A stretch of DNA of 53,870 nucleotides from Gemmatimonadota bacterium (GTDB lineage: Bacteria > Gemmatimonadota > Gemmatimonadetes > Gemmatimonadales > Gemmatimonadaceae): the NCBI GenBank assembly GCA_016871915.1, contig VHBP01000009.1:1-53870 (forward strand), read 5' to 3'. Positions 7,962 through 16,783 of the stretch are shown piece by piece. Numbering within the stretch: the stretch's first letter is position 1; every line of letters begins with the position of its first letter. The notes under the pieces are model-generated. The model had not been told where the DNA came from, searched no databases, and saw only the letters and a program-made list of their open reading frames with translations. The position numbers and the translations under genes were made by a program.

Positions 7962-9667
7962 CGCCGCTCCTCCATGGCCAGGCCATCGAGCTCCCGCCGC
8001 GCCTGCGGCACGAGCGCACTGGTGGGATGCGTGAGGATCAGTTGCTCGAACCGCGCGCGAGCGGCGGCGCGGTCTCCCGTTCGCCGAGCGAGGCGCCCCC
8101 ATTCGAGCAGCGCCTCCGCCGCCTCGGGTGTGCTCCCATACTGCGCGACGATCAGCGCCCAGCGCTCGGCCGCCCCTGCGCTCTCCCCACGCGCCGCCTG
8201 CAGCCGCGCCGCGGAGAGGAGCGCGAGCGACGCGACCTCAGGCAACTCGGTCGCCACCTGCTCGAAGGCACGCTCCGCGCGCGTGGAGTCCCCGCGCGCG
8301 AGCGCGAGATACGCCGCACCGATCGTGCGCGACTGCGTCGCCGTCGTCCGGGTGAGCAGCGCGAGGACCTCGATGCGCGGCGGATCGGGGGCATCCGCCT
8401 GGCGCAACGCCGTCCGCGCGGTGCCGATCTCCCCATCGTAGAGGGCGAGCCATCCACGGACGGCATCGGCATCCTCGAGCGGCGCCTCGCGCACCGCGCG
8501 TCGTGCGCGGTCCACGTCGCCCGCGCGGATCCACGCCATCGCGATCGTGCGGGCCTGCCGCCGCGTACCCTCGGGCCCGAGGGACTTCGACGCCGCCGCG
8601 AGGACGCGCTCCGCCTCCGCCGCACGTCCGAGCCGCGCGAGCGTCTCGAGCTCGACCGGGACCGCCTCCGCCACTCGGCGCTCATCGACGGGCCCCTGCT
8701 GTGCCTCGCGCGCCAAGCGCAGCGCGAGGGTATCCGCCCCAGCCCGCGTGGCGATCCGCGCCGCGCGCAGCGCCTGCGCGCTCGACGGCCGCGCCCGTTG
8801 GATCGCCACCACCACCTCGGTCAGCACCCCCCACGCCTCCACGCGCTCCACCTCCTGCGCGAACTGCTCCCAGATGGCGACGGTGGTATCGCGCACCGGC
8901 AGTGCGGCGAGGAGCTCCCATCCGCGACGCGGGGCGCCCCAGGCGACTTCGAGTTGGGCCAGCGCCTGCCGCGCACCGAGTGGGGCGGTCGCCACGCCCC
9001 ACCACTCGCGCACGCTGTCTCGCAGCGCCACCGGCGTCGGCTGCATCGAGTAGAACGCCGCCATCTCATAGTACGACTCGGCCTGCATCACCTCGCGCCA
9101 CGCACTCGCCGCCTCGGTCCACCGACCGAGTCCGGCACGGAGCTGCGCCACTTCGAGCAGCATCCCACGGGTGGACCCGAGCCGACGTACCGCCTCCCCG
9201 AGCACCGTGTCGGCCGATGCCATCCGACCATTGAACAACAGGACGCGGGCGTAATCGCGATAGGGATCGATCGACTCGGGGTCGACCACGCGCCACGCAT
9301 CGAAGGCCCGATGCGCCTCGGTCGCTCGTCCGACCGCGACCAGCGCACGGAGCTGCGCATTGCGCAGGGCGGCCTCACGCGGAAAGCGCGCCACGAGCGT
9401 ATCGAGCGCAGGGAGGACAGAATCCTCCTGCGCGACGAGCGAGAAGGCGCGCTCGAGCCCGAGCACGCCGGGGATCACCGCCCCACGGGCGATCGCCTCC
9501 CGATAGGCCGCGATCGCCTCGCGTGGGCGCCCCTGATTCTCCGCGTCCATCGCGCGGGTCAGCACCGCAGCGGCTGGATCGGGTTGGGCCGCGAGCGGGC
9601 GCGTGAGCAGCAACGCCCCACCGATCACATACACGAGTCGGCGCACCCGCGACCGGCGCGCGATCAC
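7958..9667 (-). CDS. Secreted tetratricopeptide-repeat protein
   Basis: The 569-residue protein starts at a GTG overlapping the DUF4175 stop (GTGA). A signal peptide covers about residues 1-27 with cleavage near PLAAQ. The rest is Ala/Arg/Leu-rich helical-repeat sequence with TPR-like units at both ends, for example AMDAENQGRPREAIAAYREA near the N-terminus and ARLARRTGDRAAARARFEQL-like spacing near the C-terminus. TPR proteins serve as scaffolds; here the position directly after the DUF4175 coiled-coil protein suggests they act in one periplasmic assembly. That partnership is inferred from operon structure only. Confidence 0.82.
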   Translation of the reverse strand: MIARRSRVRRLVYVIGGALLLTRPLAAQPDPAAAVLTRAMDAENQGRPREAIAAYREAIARGAVIPGVLGLERAFSLVAQEDSVLPALDTLVARFPREAALRNAQLRALVAVGRATEAHRAFDAWRVVDPESIDPYRDYARVLLFNGRMASADTVLGEAVRRLGSTRGMLLEVAQLRAGLGRWTEAASAWREVMQAESYYEMAAFYSMQPTPVALRDSVREWWGVATAPLGARQALAQLEVAWGAPRRGWELLAALPVRDTTVAIWEQFAQEVERVEAWGVLTEVVVAIQRARPSSAQALRAARIATRAGADTLALRLAREAQQGPVDERRVAEAVPVELETLARLGRAAEAERVLAAASKSLGPEGTRRQARTIAMAWIRAGDVDRARRAVREAPLEDADAVRGWLALYDGEIGTARTALRQADAPDPPRIEVLALLTRTTATQSRTIGAAYLALARGDSTRAERAFEQVATELPEVASLALLSAARLQAARGESAGAAERWALIVAQYGSTPEAAEALLEWGRLARRTGDRAAARARFEQLILTHPTSALVPQARRELDGLAMEERR

Positions 9668-12600
9668 GGCACACGCTCCGCATTCAGCCGACGGAAATAC
9701 TCGAGCGCGAGGGCGCGCTCCTCAGGGGAGAGCGCACGCAGTTCCGCCCACGACGGCGTCGCAAACCGCTGGGCCTCCGCTCCGGTCACGCGTGTACCGA
9801 CGGGGGTGAAGCGGGCGGGGTCCCGCGCGGCGGCACGTGCCTCGCGCCGCTGCGTGGCATCGCGCTCCTCCTGTTCCAGCGAGCGCCCCGCATCGAGCAT
9901 GCGACGCAACAGCCGCTCCAGTCGCTGCTCGGTGGCGGGGCTCACGATCCCCTGATCGAGCTGCTGCGCCAGGCCGCGCGCCTCGCGCGCCATCTCCTGC
10001 GCGCGACCACTCGGGTCCACATCGGCCGCCTCGTCGAGCGCCTGGGCCACCGCGCGCTGCGACTGTGCGAGCCGACGCGCCTGCGCCTGACCCTGCGCGT
10101 CGAGTCCCTCATTGCCCGACTGCCCCTGGGCACGCGCCATGGAGAGGAGGCTCTGCAACTGCCCATTCATCGCGCCCTGCTGCTGGGCGGCCTGCTGCAG
10201 CTGTTGCATCAACTCGGGGAGCCCCGACGCCGACGACGCCGATGCCGCGCGTTCCCTATCGCGCGTGAGCTGCTGCGCCGCTTGGCGCAGCGCATCCGCC
10301 GCCTCGCGCATCTCCGCGTTCGATGCCCCCGGCCCCCCCTGCTGCACCTGCCGTGCGGCCTCACTCACCTGCTGCTGCGCCGCCGCCATCGTCTGTTGCG
10401 AGCGCGGCGAGACCAGCGCCGACTGTCGCGCCTGCTCCGCGAGGCGCTGCTGTGCCGCCTGCACCCCCTGCTGCACCGCACTCTGCCGCGCGCGCACCGC
10501 GGGATCGGCAGGATCCTGCCGCGCATCCTCGGCCACGCGCTCCTGCTCCCGCGCGAGCTGCAGGAGTTCCTGCACCGAGCGATCGAGCGCCGAGGTGAGC
10601 TCACCGCGCCACTCGGCGAGCTGCGAGCGCTGCGTCTCGGCAAGGGTGCGCGCCGCCTCCTCTGCTGCCCGCGCCGCGGTCTCCGCCGCCCCTTCCCGCG
10701 AAGCGGCTTCCGACCGGCGCGCCGCATCGGCGGCCTCACGCGCCCCCCGCGCGCCAGTCTGCGCCCGGGCCGATGCGAGCCGCTGTGCCATCGCCTCGAC
10801 CGCCTTCTCGAGCGCATCGGCGCGGCGCGCCAACTGCTCGGCGGTGGTCGGCGGCGGCGCCGAGTCCGCCGCGCCCTTCGCATCCGCGAACCGACGCTGG
10901 TCCTTGGCGAGCGCCTCCGCCTGGTCGGCGGTGGTGCGCATCGCCCCTTCGAGCGCGGCCCGTTGCAGCATCTGTGCGCTCCGCTCCAATGCCTCACGCA
11001 TCCGCTGCTGTTGCGCCGCGACCTCCGCGAGCGACTGCCGCGTGCGGTCGGCGTCGCCGGACTCACGGGCCGCGTCGAGTTTCTGGAGCGAGGCATCGAG
11101 CGACCCCGAGAGCGCCTCCCGCAACAACCGCTGCGCGTCCTGCAGTTGCCGCGCGAGCGTGGTATCGAGCGCGCCGGCCTGACGTAACCGTTCCTCGAGT
11201 GTCTGCGCGGTGGCCTCGAGCTCCGCCACCTTTTCCTGCACCGCCCGTTGCTGCGCCGCGATCTCGCGCGCCTGCTCGGCGCGCTCCGCCCGGAGCGCCC
11301 CGCGATCCCGGGCCTGTGCCGCATCCGCCGTGCGCTCCGCCAACGCCGCCTGGGCGCGTGCCGCCGCGACTGCCGCGGCCGCCGCCGCATCGCCGACCTC
11401 CCGCGCCGCCTCGCGGCCCTCATCAGCCGTCGGCACCTGCACCTCGAGTGGCGCGCTCTCCACCACGCGGGCCCGCGGCCCCGCCTCACGTGCGACCGCC
11501 ACGAGACGGACCTTCGCACCCGGGGTGAGTCCGAGTGCCGCGAGATCGAGCCGCACCCCGCCGACCCACGCCGCCTCTCCACCTGCGCTGAGCGTCGTCT
11601 CCGTCGATGCCCCGCTTTGCCCTGCCGCATCGATCACCTGCCGACGGATCGCGATCGCCCCGAGCCGATGATCATCCTCCGCCACCAACTCCAGTGCGAC
11701 TCGTGCGGACGGGTCGACCTGCGCCGGTCCCTCTGGGCTCACGATGCTGATGCGCGGCGCGAGATCGGGGATCACCTCGACCGCCAATGGCGCGGGAAGA
11801 TCCTCGATCGCCGTCGACCGCCCGACCGCCTCCCACGCATAGGATCCACTCCGCGTCGGTACGAAGCGCCCACCGAATCGCAGACCATTCGCCGAGAGCG
11901 TCACGCGCGCCGGGCGCGCGGCCGCGCCGGGCGCCTCAGCGTCACCGACCGGCACGAGCGCCACCGACGCGAGCGCCTCGGAGGCACGCCCCTCGATCGT
12001 CAGCACGGTGCCTTCGGGGATCTGTAGCGGCATCTCGGCATCGACCGATTCGGCGGTGCGTGCGAGATACGCCGGGAACACCGCCGTGACACGCACATCG
12101 CCGAGGAAGGGGCGATCGACCGCGCGGACCTGCGCTGTGTCGGTGGTGGTGCGGCCGTCGGAGGCGACGAGTCGGAGGTCGGCGTCCACACGGGCGAGCG
12201 TGAGACGCGCGCGCCCATCGGCGGCAACGGCGAGCAGTGTATCGCGCCACCCTGCTCCGAGCGGGCGCCACGTCACGCGCACCGTCGGACGGCCATCCGC
12301 ACGCAGGTCGATCGCGAGCGAGCTCCCGCGCGCCACGCCGATGGGGAGTCCATCGAATCGCAGCGACTCGAGCAACCGCCCCTGCGAGGCGGCGATCGGC
12401 CTCCGCATCACGCGCCATCCATCGGGGTGCACCCGCCAGGTGAATCCGGCGACGAGCGACGCGCCGAGCATCGCCGCCACCGCAAGCCCCATCCCACGCC
12501 GACGCCGCGCGGAGGCGCGAGGGGCGAGCGCATCGACCGCGGGCGCGAGCTGCGCCCCGACCTGCGCTGCGGCCGCATCGACGAGCACGCCGCGCGTCGT

Positions 12601-12927
12601 CGAAAGCTCGAGCACCCCGACCAGCGCGCCACGCCGCAGCCCCTGCTCTCCTTCGATCATGCGCGCCACGTCGAGCGGCGAGGTCCGACGCGCACTCCAG
12701 ACGTGCCCACGCCAGGCGATCACCACCGATCCGGTGAGCACCACGAACCAGCCGAGCAGCGGGAGGAGTGCCGGCCAGGCGATCCATCGTCCGTCGCCGA
12801 GGAGCGTGGCGGCCGTCGCGAGCCCGGCGAGCCCCCATGCGGCGCCCATCGCGGCGACCCGCACGCGATCATCGCGGCGGATCCGCGCGACCTCCCGCGC
12901 GACCAGCGCCACCAGATCTATCACCAT
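9664..12927 (-). CDS. DUF4175-family membrane-anchored coiled-coil protein
   Basis: The 1087-residue protein has two or three hydrophobic segments in its N-terminal 160 residues (about 22-42, 47-70 and 140-160), then a beta-rich periplasmic part, then a very long Gln/Ala/Arg/Glu-rich region (about 510-1040) predicted to be coiled coil. This matches DUF4175 proteins. I chose the ATG 7 bases after the upstream stop, because GGTGAG precedes it; an ATG at 12951 would add 8 residues and overlap the upstream gene. In many bacteria DUF4159/DUF4175 proteins neighbour MoxR, DUF58 and VWA proteins; those partners are absent here. The low-complexity coiled coil makes open frames on every strand, which are not genes. 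Confidence 0.82.
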   Translation of the reverse strand: MVIDLVALVAREVARIRRDDRVRVAAMGAAWGLAGLATAATLLGDGRWIAWPALLPLLGWFVVLTGSVVIAWRGHVWSARRTSPLDVARMIEGEQGLRRGALVGVLELSTTRGVLVDAAAAQVGAQLAPAVDALAPRASARRRRGMGLAVAAMLGASLVAGFTWRVHPDGWRVMRRPIAASQGRLLESLRFDGLPIGVARGSSLAIDLRADGRPTVRVTWRPLGAGWRDTLLAVAADGRARLTLARVDADLRLVASDGRTTTDTAQVRAVDRPFLGDVRVTAVFPAYLARTAESVDAEMPLQIPEGTVLTIEGRASEALASVALVPVGDAEAPGAAARPARVTLSANGLRFGGRFVPTRSGSYAWEAVGRSTAIEDLPAPLAVEVIPDLAPRISIVSPEGPAQVDPSARVALELVAEDDHRLGAIAIRRQVIDAAGQSGASTETTLSAGGEAAWVGGVRLDLAALGLTPGAKVRLVAVAREAGPRARVVESAPLEVQVPTADEGREAAREVGDAAAAAAVAAARAQAALAERTADAAQARDRGALRAERAEQAREIAAQQRAVQEKVAELEATAQTLEERLRQAGALDTTLARQLQDAQRLLREALSGSLDASLQKLDAARESGDADRTRQSLAEVAAQQQRMREALERSAQMLQRAALEGAMRTTADQAEALAKDQRRFADAKGAADSAPPPTTAEQLARRADALEKAVEAMAQRLASARAQTGARGAREAADAARRSEAASREGAAETAARAAEEAARTLAETQRSQLAEWRGELTSALDRSVQELLQLAREQERVAEDARQDPADPAVRARQSAVQQGVQAAQQRLAEQARQSALVSPRSQQTMAAAQQQVSEAARQVQQGGPGASNAEMREAADALRQAAQQLTRDRERAASASSASGLPELMQQLQQAAQQQGAMNGQLQSLLSMARAQGQSGNEGLDAQGQAQARRLAQSQRAVAQALDEAADVDPSGRAQEMAREARGLAQQLDQGIVSPATEQRLERLLRRMLDAGRSLEQEERDATQRREARAAARDPARFTPVGTRVTGAEAQRFATPSWAELRALSPEERALALEYFRRLNAERVP

Positions 12928-12934
12928 GGCACGC

Positions 12935-13603
12935 TCACCGTCCGACCGCACTCGTCACCGCATACACGAAGAGGTTCACCCCCATCCGCAGCGCCGCCTC
13001 GTGCGCCTCCGGCGGATCAGCGGGATAGGTGCCGATGTCCTCCCATCCATTCCCGAGATCGCTCTCGTGCGAATAGAAGACGGCGAGGCGATCCCCGATG
13101 AAGATCCCGAACCCACGCGCCGGCTTGTTGTCGTGCTCGTGGATCTTCGGGATCCCCTGCGGGAAGGGATAGACGATCCGATAGATGGGATGCGTCAGCG
13201 GCACATCCACCAGCGCGCGATCAGGGAAGACGCGGGCGAGCTCGCGACGCACCGCCGGATCGAGCCCGTAGTTGTCATCGATGTGCAGGAACCCGCCGCG
13301 CAGGAGATAGGTGCGCAGGCGCTCCACCTCGTCCTCGCGCAGGCGGATATCGCCATGCCCGGTGAGATGCAGGAAGGGGTGATCCCAGAGCCGCTCATCC
13401 CGCAGGGTGAGTCGTACCTCGGTCGGCTCGACCGCGAGGGTGGTGCGCGTGCGGATCGCGCGAATGAGATTGGGGAGACTCGACGGGTTGGCGTACCAGT
13501 CATCGCCCTCGTACTGGACGCGCGCGACGGTGAGGCGTGGGACGGTGGCAGCGGGCGCGCCGAGTGCCACCGCGATCACGACGGCCGCGACGATCCCCTT
13601 CAT
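12935..13603 (-). CDS. DUF4159 domain protein, secreted
   Basis: The 222-residue protein starts at an ATG overlapping the rsmI stop (ATGA) and has a signal peptide over residues 1-18. Recognisable DUF4159 blocks are VQYEGDDWYANPSSLPNL, HPFLHLTGHGDI, GGFLHIDDNYG and PFPQGIPKIHEHD, and a C-terminal FVYAVT. The fold resembles a glutamine-amidotransferase-like flavodoxin-type domain in related proteins. The function is not established. It is encoded directly upstream of DUF4175, the usual partner. Confidence 0.85.
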   Translation of the reverse strand: MKGIVAAVVIAVALGAPAATVPRLTVARVQYEGDDWYANPSSLPNLIRAIRTRTTLAVEPTEVRLTLRDERLWDHPFLHLTGHGDIRLREDEVERLRTYLLRGGFLHIDDNYGLDPAVRRELARVFPDRALVDVPLTHPIYRIVYPFPQGIPKIHEHDNKPARGFGIFIGDRLAVFYSHESDLGNGWEDIGTYPADPPEAHEAALRMGVNLFVYAVTSAVGR

Positions 13604-14424
13604 TCGTGCGCCAGCCGATACGCGAGGTTCCGCGGCGCCCCGCGCTCCTGCAGCAGCTGCGTCACGTCCCGCGCCGTGCGCCCCTCGGCGCGCCACGATG
13701 CCACCAGCGATCGCAGCGCCGCCTCATCCAGCGCCACCGGCGCCCCCGCCCCGAGCACGAGCACCACCTCACCGCGCGGCGGCTGCGCCTCAGCCGCCGC
13801 TGCCACCTCGCGCACCGTCCCGCGCACGACCGTCTCGAACTGTTTGGTCAACTCGCGCGCGAGCACGGCGGGGCGATCCCCCGCGCCGGCGGCCTCGAGC
13901 TCCCGCAGCGTCTCCGCCGCTCGCGACGGGGCCTCGTAGAGCACCACGGTGTGCGGCGCCGCGACGATCGCCTGGATCGCCTCCGTGCGCTCGCGCCCCT
14001 TTCGCGCGAGGAAGCCGAAGAAGGTGAAGCGCTCCGCCGAGAGACCGGAGACCACGAGGGCAGCGAGCAGGGCCGACGGCCCTGGCACCGGGGAGACCGT
14101 CACCCCCGCCTCGATCGCCGCGCGCACCAACCGATCGCCGGGGTCCGACAGGAGCGGCGTCCCCGCATCGCTCACCAACGCGAAGGACTCGCCCGCGACG
14201 AGTCGCGCGACGAGTCCCGGGACCCGCGAGGCCTCATTGTGTTCGTGATACGCGAGGAGCGGCGTGCGGATCTCGAACCGCTCACAGAGCCCGCGGGTGT
14301 GCCGCGTATCCTCCGCGAGGATCGCCGACACGCCACGCAGCACCTCGACCGCCCGGGGACTCAGGTCGCCCAGATGCCCGATCGGGGTGCTGACGACGTG
14401 CAGCGTCCCCGCGCCGGCGCTCAC
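13600..14424 (-). CDS. rsmI: 16S rRNA 2'-O-ribose C1402 methyltransferase
   Basis: RsmI uses S-adenosylmethionine to methylate the ribose of C1402 in the 30S decoding centre. The 274-residue length is typical. Tetrapyrrole-methylase fold motifs are visible: LHVVSTPIGHLGDLSPRA at the N-terminus, EDTRHTRGL, SDAGTPLLSDPG, and PVPGPSALLAAL in the middle. The GTG start overlaps the trxA stop as GTGA, and its own stop overlaps the DUF4159 ATG, so it is translationally coupled on both sides. Confidence 0.95.
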   Translation of the reverse strand: MSAGAGTLHVVSTPIGHLGDLSPRAVEVLRGVSAILAEDTRHTRGLCERFEIRTPLLAYHEHNEASRVPGLVARLVAGESFALVSDAGTPLLSDPGDRLVRAAIEAGVTVSPVPGPSALLAALVVSGLSAERFTFFGFLARKGRERTEAIQAIVAAPHTVVLYEAPSRAAETLRELEAAGAGDRPAVLARELTKQFETVVRGTVREVAAAAEAQPPRGEVVLVLGAGAPVALDEAALRSLVASWRAEGRTARDVTQLLQERGAPRNLAYRLAHE

Positions 14425-14747
14425 CCCAGCTGCGCGTCGAACTTCACCGCGAGCGCCGGCTTCGGTACCGCGCCGATCACCTGATCGACCAGCTTCCCGT
14501 CCTTGAAGAAGAGGAGGGTCGGGATCGAGCGGACCTGGAACTTCATCGCCGTCTTCTGGTTGGCGTCGACGTCGAGCTTGGTCACCTTCACCTTGCCGTC
14601 ATACTCCGCCGCCAACTGGTCGAGGATCGGGGCGATCATGCGGCAGGGGCCGCACCAGGTCGCCCAGAAATCAACGACCGCGACCCCGGCATGCTGCTCC
14701 ACCTCGGTCGCGAAGGACTCATCGGTCACCACCACGGGCTTCGACAT
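14421..14747 (-). CDS. trxA: Thioredoxin
   Basis: The 108-residue protein is a classical thioredoxin with the redox motif WCGPC in VVDFWATWCGPCRM near residues 30-34 and the cis-proline in RSIPTLLFF. It reduces cytoplasmic disulfides at the expense of NADPH through thioredoxin reductase. The ATG at 14747 is preceded by AGGAG about 9 bases upstream; an upstream in-frame start would add 13 unlikely residues. It is the first gene of a nine-gene operon running down to 2603. Confidence 0.96.
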   Translation of the reverse strand: MSKPVVVTDESFATEVEQHAGVAVVDFWATWCGPCRMIAPILDQLAAEYDGKVKVTKLDVDANQKTAMKFQVRSIPTLLFFKDGKLVDQVIGAVPKPALAVKFDAQLG

Positions 14748-14848
14748 CGTGTTCTCCTGTTCGGATCGGGCGACGGTGCCAACCACCGCCGCATCTCGCT
14801 AACGTTCCAACGTCCCTTTGTGCCTGCGTCGCACCCGGAGCCGCCTGA
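14748..14848. promoter_or_regulatory. Divergent intergenic region between trxA and the epimerase gene
   Basis: These 101 bases must contain promoters for both directions. On the + strand TAACGT (about 14801-14806) is the best -10 resemblance, but no good -35 is at the right distance. Nothing else stands out apart from the trxA ribosome-binding site. Confidence 0.35.
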
Positions 14849-15262
14849 ATGACCACCCCTGCCACCCCTCGAGGCACTCGACTTGCCCACATCGGCATCG
14901 CCGTCGAGTCCCTGCAGGGGATCCTACCGTTCTATCAAGAGCTCTTGGGCCTCCCGGAGGTCCCGCTCGACGATGCCGATGGCGCGCGCATCGTCGGATT
15001 GGCCGCGGGCGAACCGCTGGTCGAGCTCCTCGAGCCGGCCGTCGCGGACTCCCCGATCGGGAAGTTCCTCGCCAAGCGCGGCCCGGGGATCCATCACCTC
15101 TGCTTCCACGTCGACGACCTCGACGGCACGCTCGCGCGATGCCGCGCCGCCGGGATCCGACTGATCGATGAGACCCCGCGCCTCGGGGCGGAGGGGAAGC
15201 GGATCGCGTTCCTCCATCCGAGCGCGACCGCCGGTGTCCTCATCGAACTGATGGAATATTAA
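14849..15262 (+). CDS. mce: Methylmalonyl-CoA epimerase
   Basis: This 137-residue glyoxalase-fold enzyme interconverts (R)- and (S)-methylmalonyl-CoA, linking propionyl-CoA breakdown to succinyl-CoA. Metal and catalytic residues are in HIGIAVESL near residue 14, LVELLEP, and GPGIHHLCFHVDDL near residue 78, with the final ELMEY. The mutase and propionyl-CoA carboxylase are not in the window. The gene converges on the small lipoprotein gene with only 8 bases between stops. Confidence 0.92.
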   Translation: MTTPATPRGTRLAHIGIAVESLQGILPFYQELLGLPEVPLDDADGARIVGLAAGEPLVELLEPAVADSPIGKFLAKRGPGIHHLCFHVDDLDGTLARCRAAGIRLIDETPRLGAEGKRIAFLHPSATAGVLIELMEY

Positions 15263-15270
15263 TGAGGCCG

Positions 15271-15699
15271 TTACCGGCAGAATGCCGTGACGGGGGCCAG
15301 CCCCACGTCTTCCACGAACCAACGCCCGGTCTTAGCGTTCTGCACCGCCGTGAAGGTGGTGCGGGCCTTGAGGTCGCCCTGGGTGAGATCCACCGGGATC
15401 AGCTGCCGTCCCCCCTGCCCCGTCTGCGGCATCCCCAGGGTCGCCTGGTCGTGACGCAGATGGCAGATGATGATCATCGCGCGCTGCTCCACCTCCGCGG
15501 ACTTGGCCCGGTCACGGACCGGGGATTCGGCGTTCCCCCAGACGGCGGCGAGCCCGCGCATGTCGTTCCCGCGCGCGGCGGCCAGGAAGCCGCGCACCGC
15601 GGCATCGGCGCTCTCGGCGCCGGCCACCGGCCCCGCGGGAGCCGACGCGCACCCGGTGAGCCACACCATCGTCAGCAGTGTCACGAGTCGACGCACCAC
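15271..15699 (-). CDS. Small lipoprotein of unknown function
   Basis: The 142-residue product begins with MVRRLVTLLTMVWLTGC, a lipoprotein signal with lipobox LTGC and Cys17 as the predicted acylation site. The mature part has a helical ESADAAVRGFLAAARG segment followed by mixed alpha/beta sequence, reminiscent of small NTF2-like or DUF4878-like domains, though I cannot assign one. It is divergent from pdxJ, with 32 bases between the two starts. Confidence 0.72.
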   Translation of the reverse strand: MVRRLVTLLTMVWLTGCASAPAGPVAGAESADAAVRGFLAAARGNDMRGLAAVWGNAESPVRDRAKSAEVEQRAMIIICHLRHDQATLGMPQTGQGGRQLIPVDLTQGDLKARTTFTAVQNAKTGRWFVEDVGLAPVTAFCR

Positions 15700-15731
15700 G
15701 CACTCCCTTGTGAAAGGACCTCTCGCAGAAG

Positions 15732-16457
15732 ATGACCCGGCAACGCCTCTACATCAACATCGATCATGTGGCGACGGTGCGGCAGGCACGCCGTGCCGCC
15801 TATCCTGATCCCGTGCGTGCCGCCCGTCTCTGCGAGGACGCCGGCGCCGATGGGATCACCGCGCACCTCCGCGAGGATCGCCGCCACATCCAGGATGCCG
15901 ACATCGAGGGGCTGGTCGCGCAGGCGCGCACCCCGTTCAATCTCGAACTCGCCGCCACCGACGCGATGATCGCGCTCGCGACGCGGCTCCGTCCGCATCA
16001 GGTCACGCTCGTCCCCGAGAAGCGCGAGGAGGTCACCACCGAGGGGGGGCTCGACCTCTTCCACGATCCCGCGCGGCTCGAGGCGGCGATCCTCGCCCTG
16101 CGCGCGGCGAACATCCGCACCTCGCTCTTCATCGATCCCGACGCGCGGCAGGTGGAACGCGCGGCGGCGCTTCGCGTCGAGGCGATCGAGCTCCACACCG
16201 GGCGCTATTGCGAGGCGCCGAGCCATACCCCGCACCTCACCGCGCTCCGCGCCGCCGCGGCCCACGCCGCCTCGCTGGGGCTCGCGGTGCACGCCGGTCA
16301 CGGCCTCACCCTCACGAACGTCGGCCCCGTCGCTGCGATCCCGGAGTGCGAGGAGCTCAACATCGGGCATGCGATCGTCGCGGATGCGATCTTCGTCGGC
16401 CTTCCCGAGGCGGTGCGCCGGATGCGCGCCGCCATGGACGCGGCCCGCCGTGGCTGA
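15732..16457 (+). CDS. pdxJ: Pyridoxine 5'-phosphate synthase
   Basis: PdxJ condenses 3-amino-2-oxopropyl phosphate with 1-deoxy-D-xylulose 5-phosphate to form pyridoxine 5'-phosphate. The 241-residue protein starts with LYINIDHVATVRQARR and carries GADGITAHLREDRRHI, VTLVPEKREEVTTEGGL and the C-terminal HAGHGLT and LNIGHAIVADAI. AAAGGA precedes the ATG by about 13 bases. Its stop overlaps the start of the following small ORF. Confidence 0.96.
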   Translation: MTRQRLYINIDHVATVRQARRAAYPDPVRAARLCEDAGADGITAHLREDRRHIQDADIEGLVAQARTPFNLELAATDAMIALATRLRPHQVTLVPEKREEVTTEGGLDLFHDPARLEAAILALRAANIRTSLFIDPDARQVERAAALRVEAIELHTGRYCEAPSHTPHLTALRAAAAHAASLGLAVHAGHGLTLTNVGPVAAIPECEELNIGHAIVADAIFVGLPEAVRRMRAAMDAARRG

Positions 16458-16779
16458 GCGTCGCCCGGCGGGAATCGGCCTCTCCGGTTCGGGGCTCCGC
16501 GACCTCCTCGCCTCGGGAATCGCGGGGCTCGAGTCGGTCCCCGCGGTGCGAGCGGAGCCCGTGCGCTCGACCCCGCCGATCGGGCGCATGGCGCGGCCCT
16601 CCGTCGGCGCACCGCCCACTGCGACGATGCCCATGATCGATCACTTCCTCTATCGCGGCCTCGCCGCCCTCGCCGCCGCCCGTCAGCTCGCCGCCCGCCT
16701 GGCGGAGGCCACGCACCCACCGGCCCCCGCGGAGCTCGACGAGCTCCGTGACCTCCTCCGCCTCGCCGACGAGGGCTGA
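16450..16779 (+). CDS. Small hypothetical protein between pdxJ and a UPF0104 gene
   Basis: An open frame of 109 codons begins at a GTG overlapping the last 8 bases of pdxJ and ends 4 bases before the next gene. It is Ala/Arg/Pro-rich with a possible C-terminal amphipathic helix (AALAAARQLAARLAEA). I recognise no domain. Alternative ATG starts at 16588 and 16630 would give a 63- or 49-residue protein. Its place inside a tight operon supports translation; the composition is otherwise uninformative. Confidence 0.5.
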   Translation: MAERRPAGIGLSGSGLRDLLASGIAGLESVPAVRAEPVRSTPPIGRMARPSVGAPPTATMPMIDHFLYRGLAALAAARQLAARLAEATHPPAPAELDELRDLLRLADEG

Positions 16780-16783
16780 CCCG

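Noticed and set aside
10000-11300. Tandem DNA repeats in the DUF4175 gene
   Set aside because: The Gln/Ala/Arg-rich stretches are coiled-coil protein sequence with variable codons, without a fixed DNA repeat unit.
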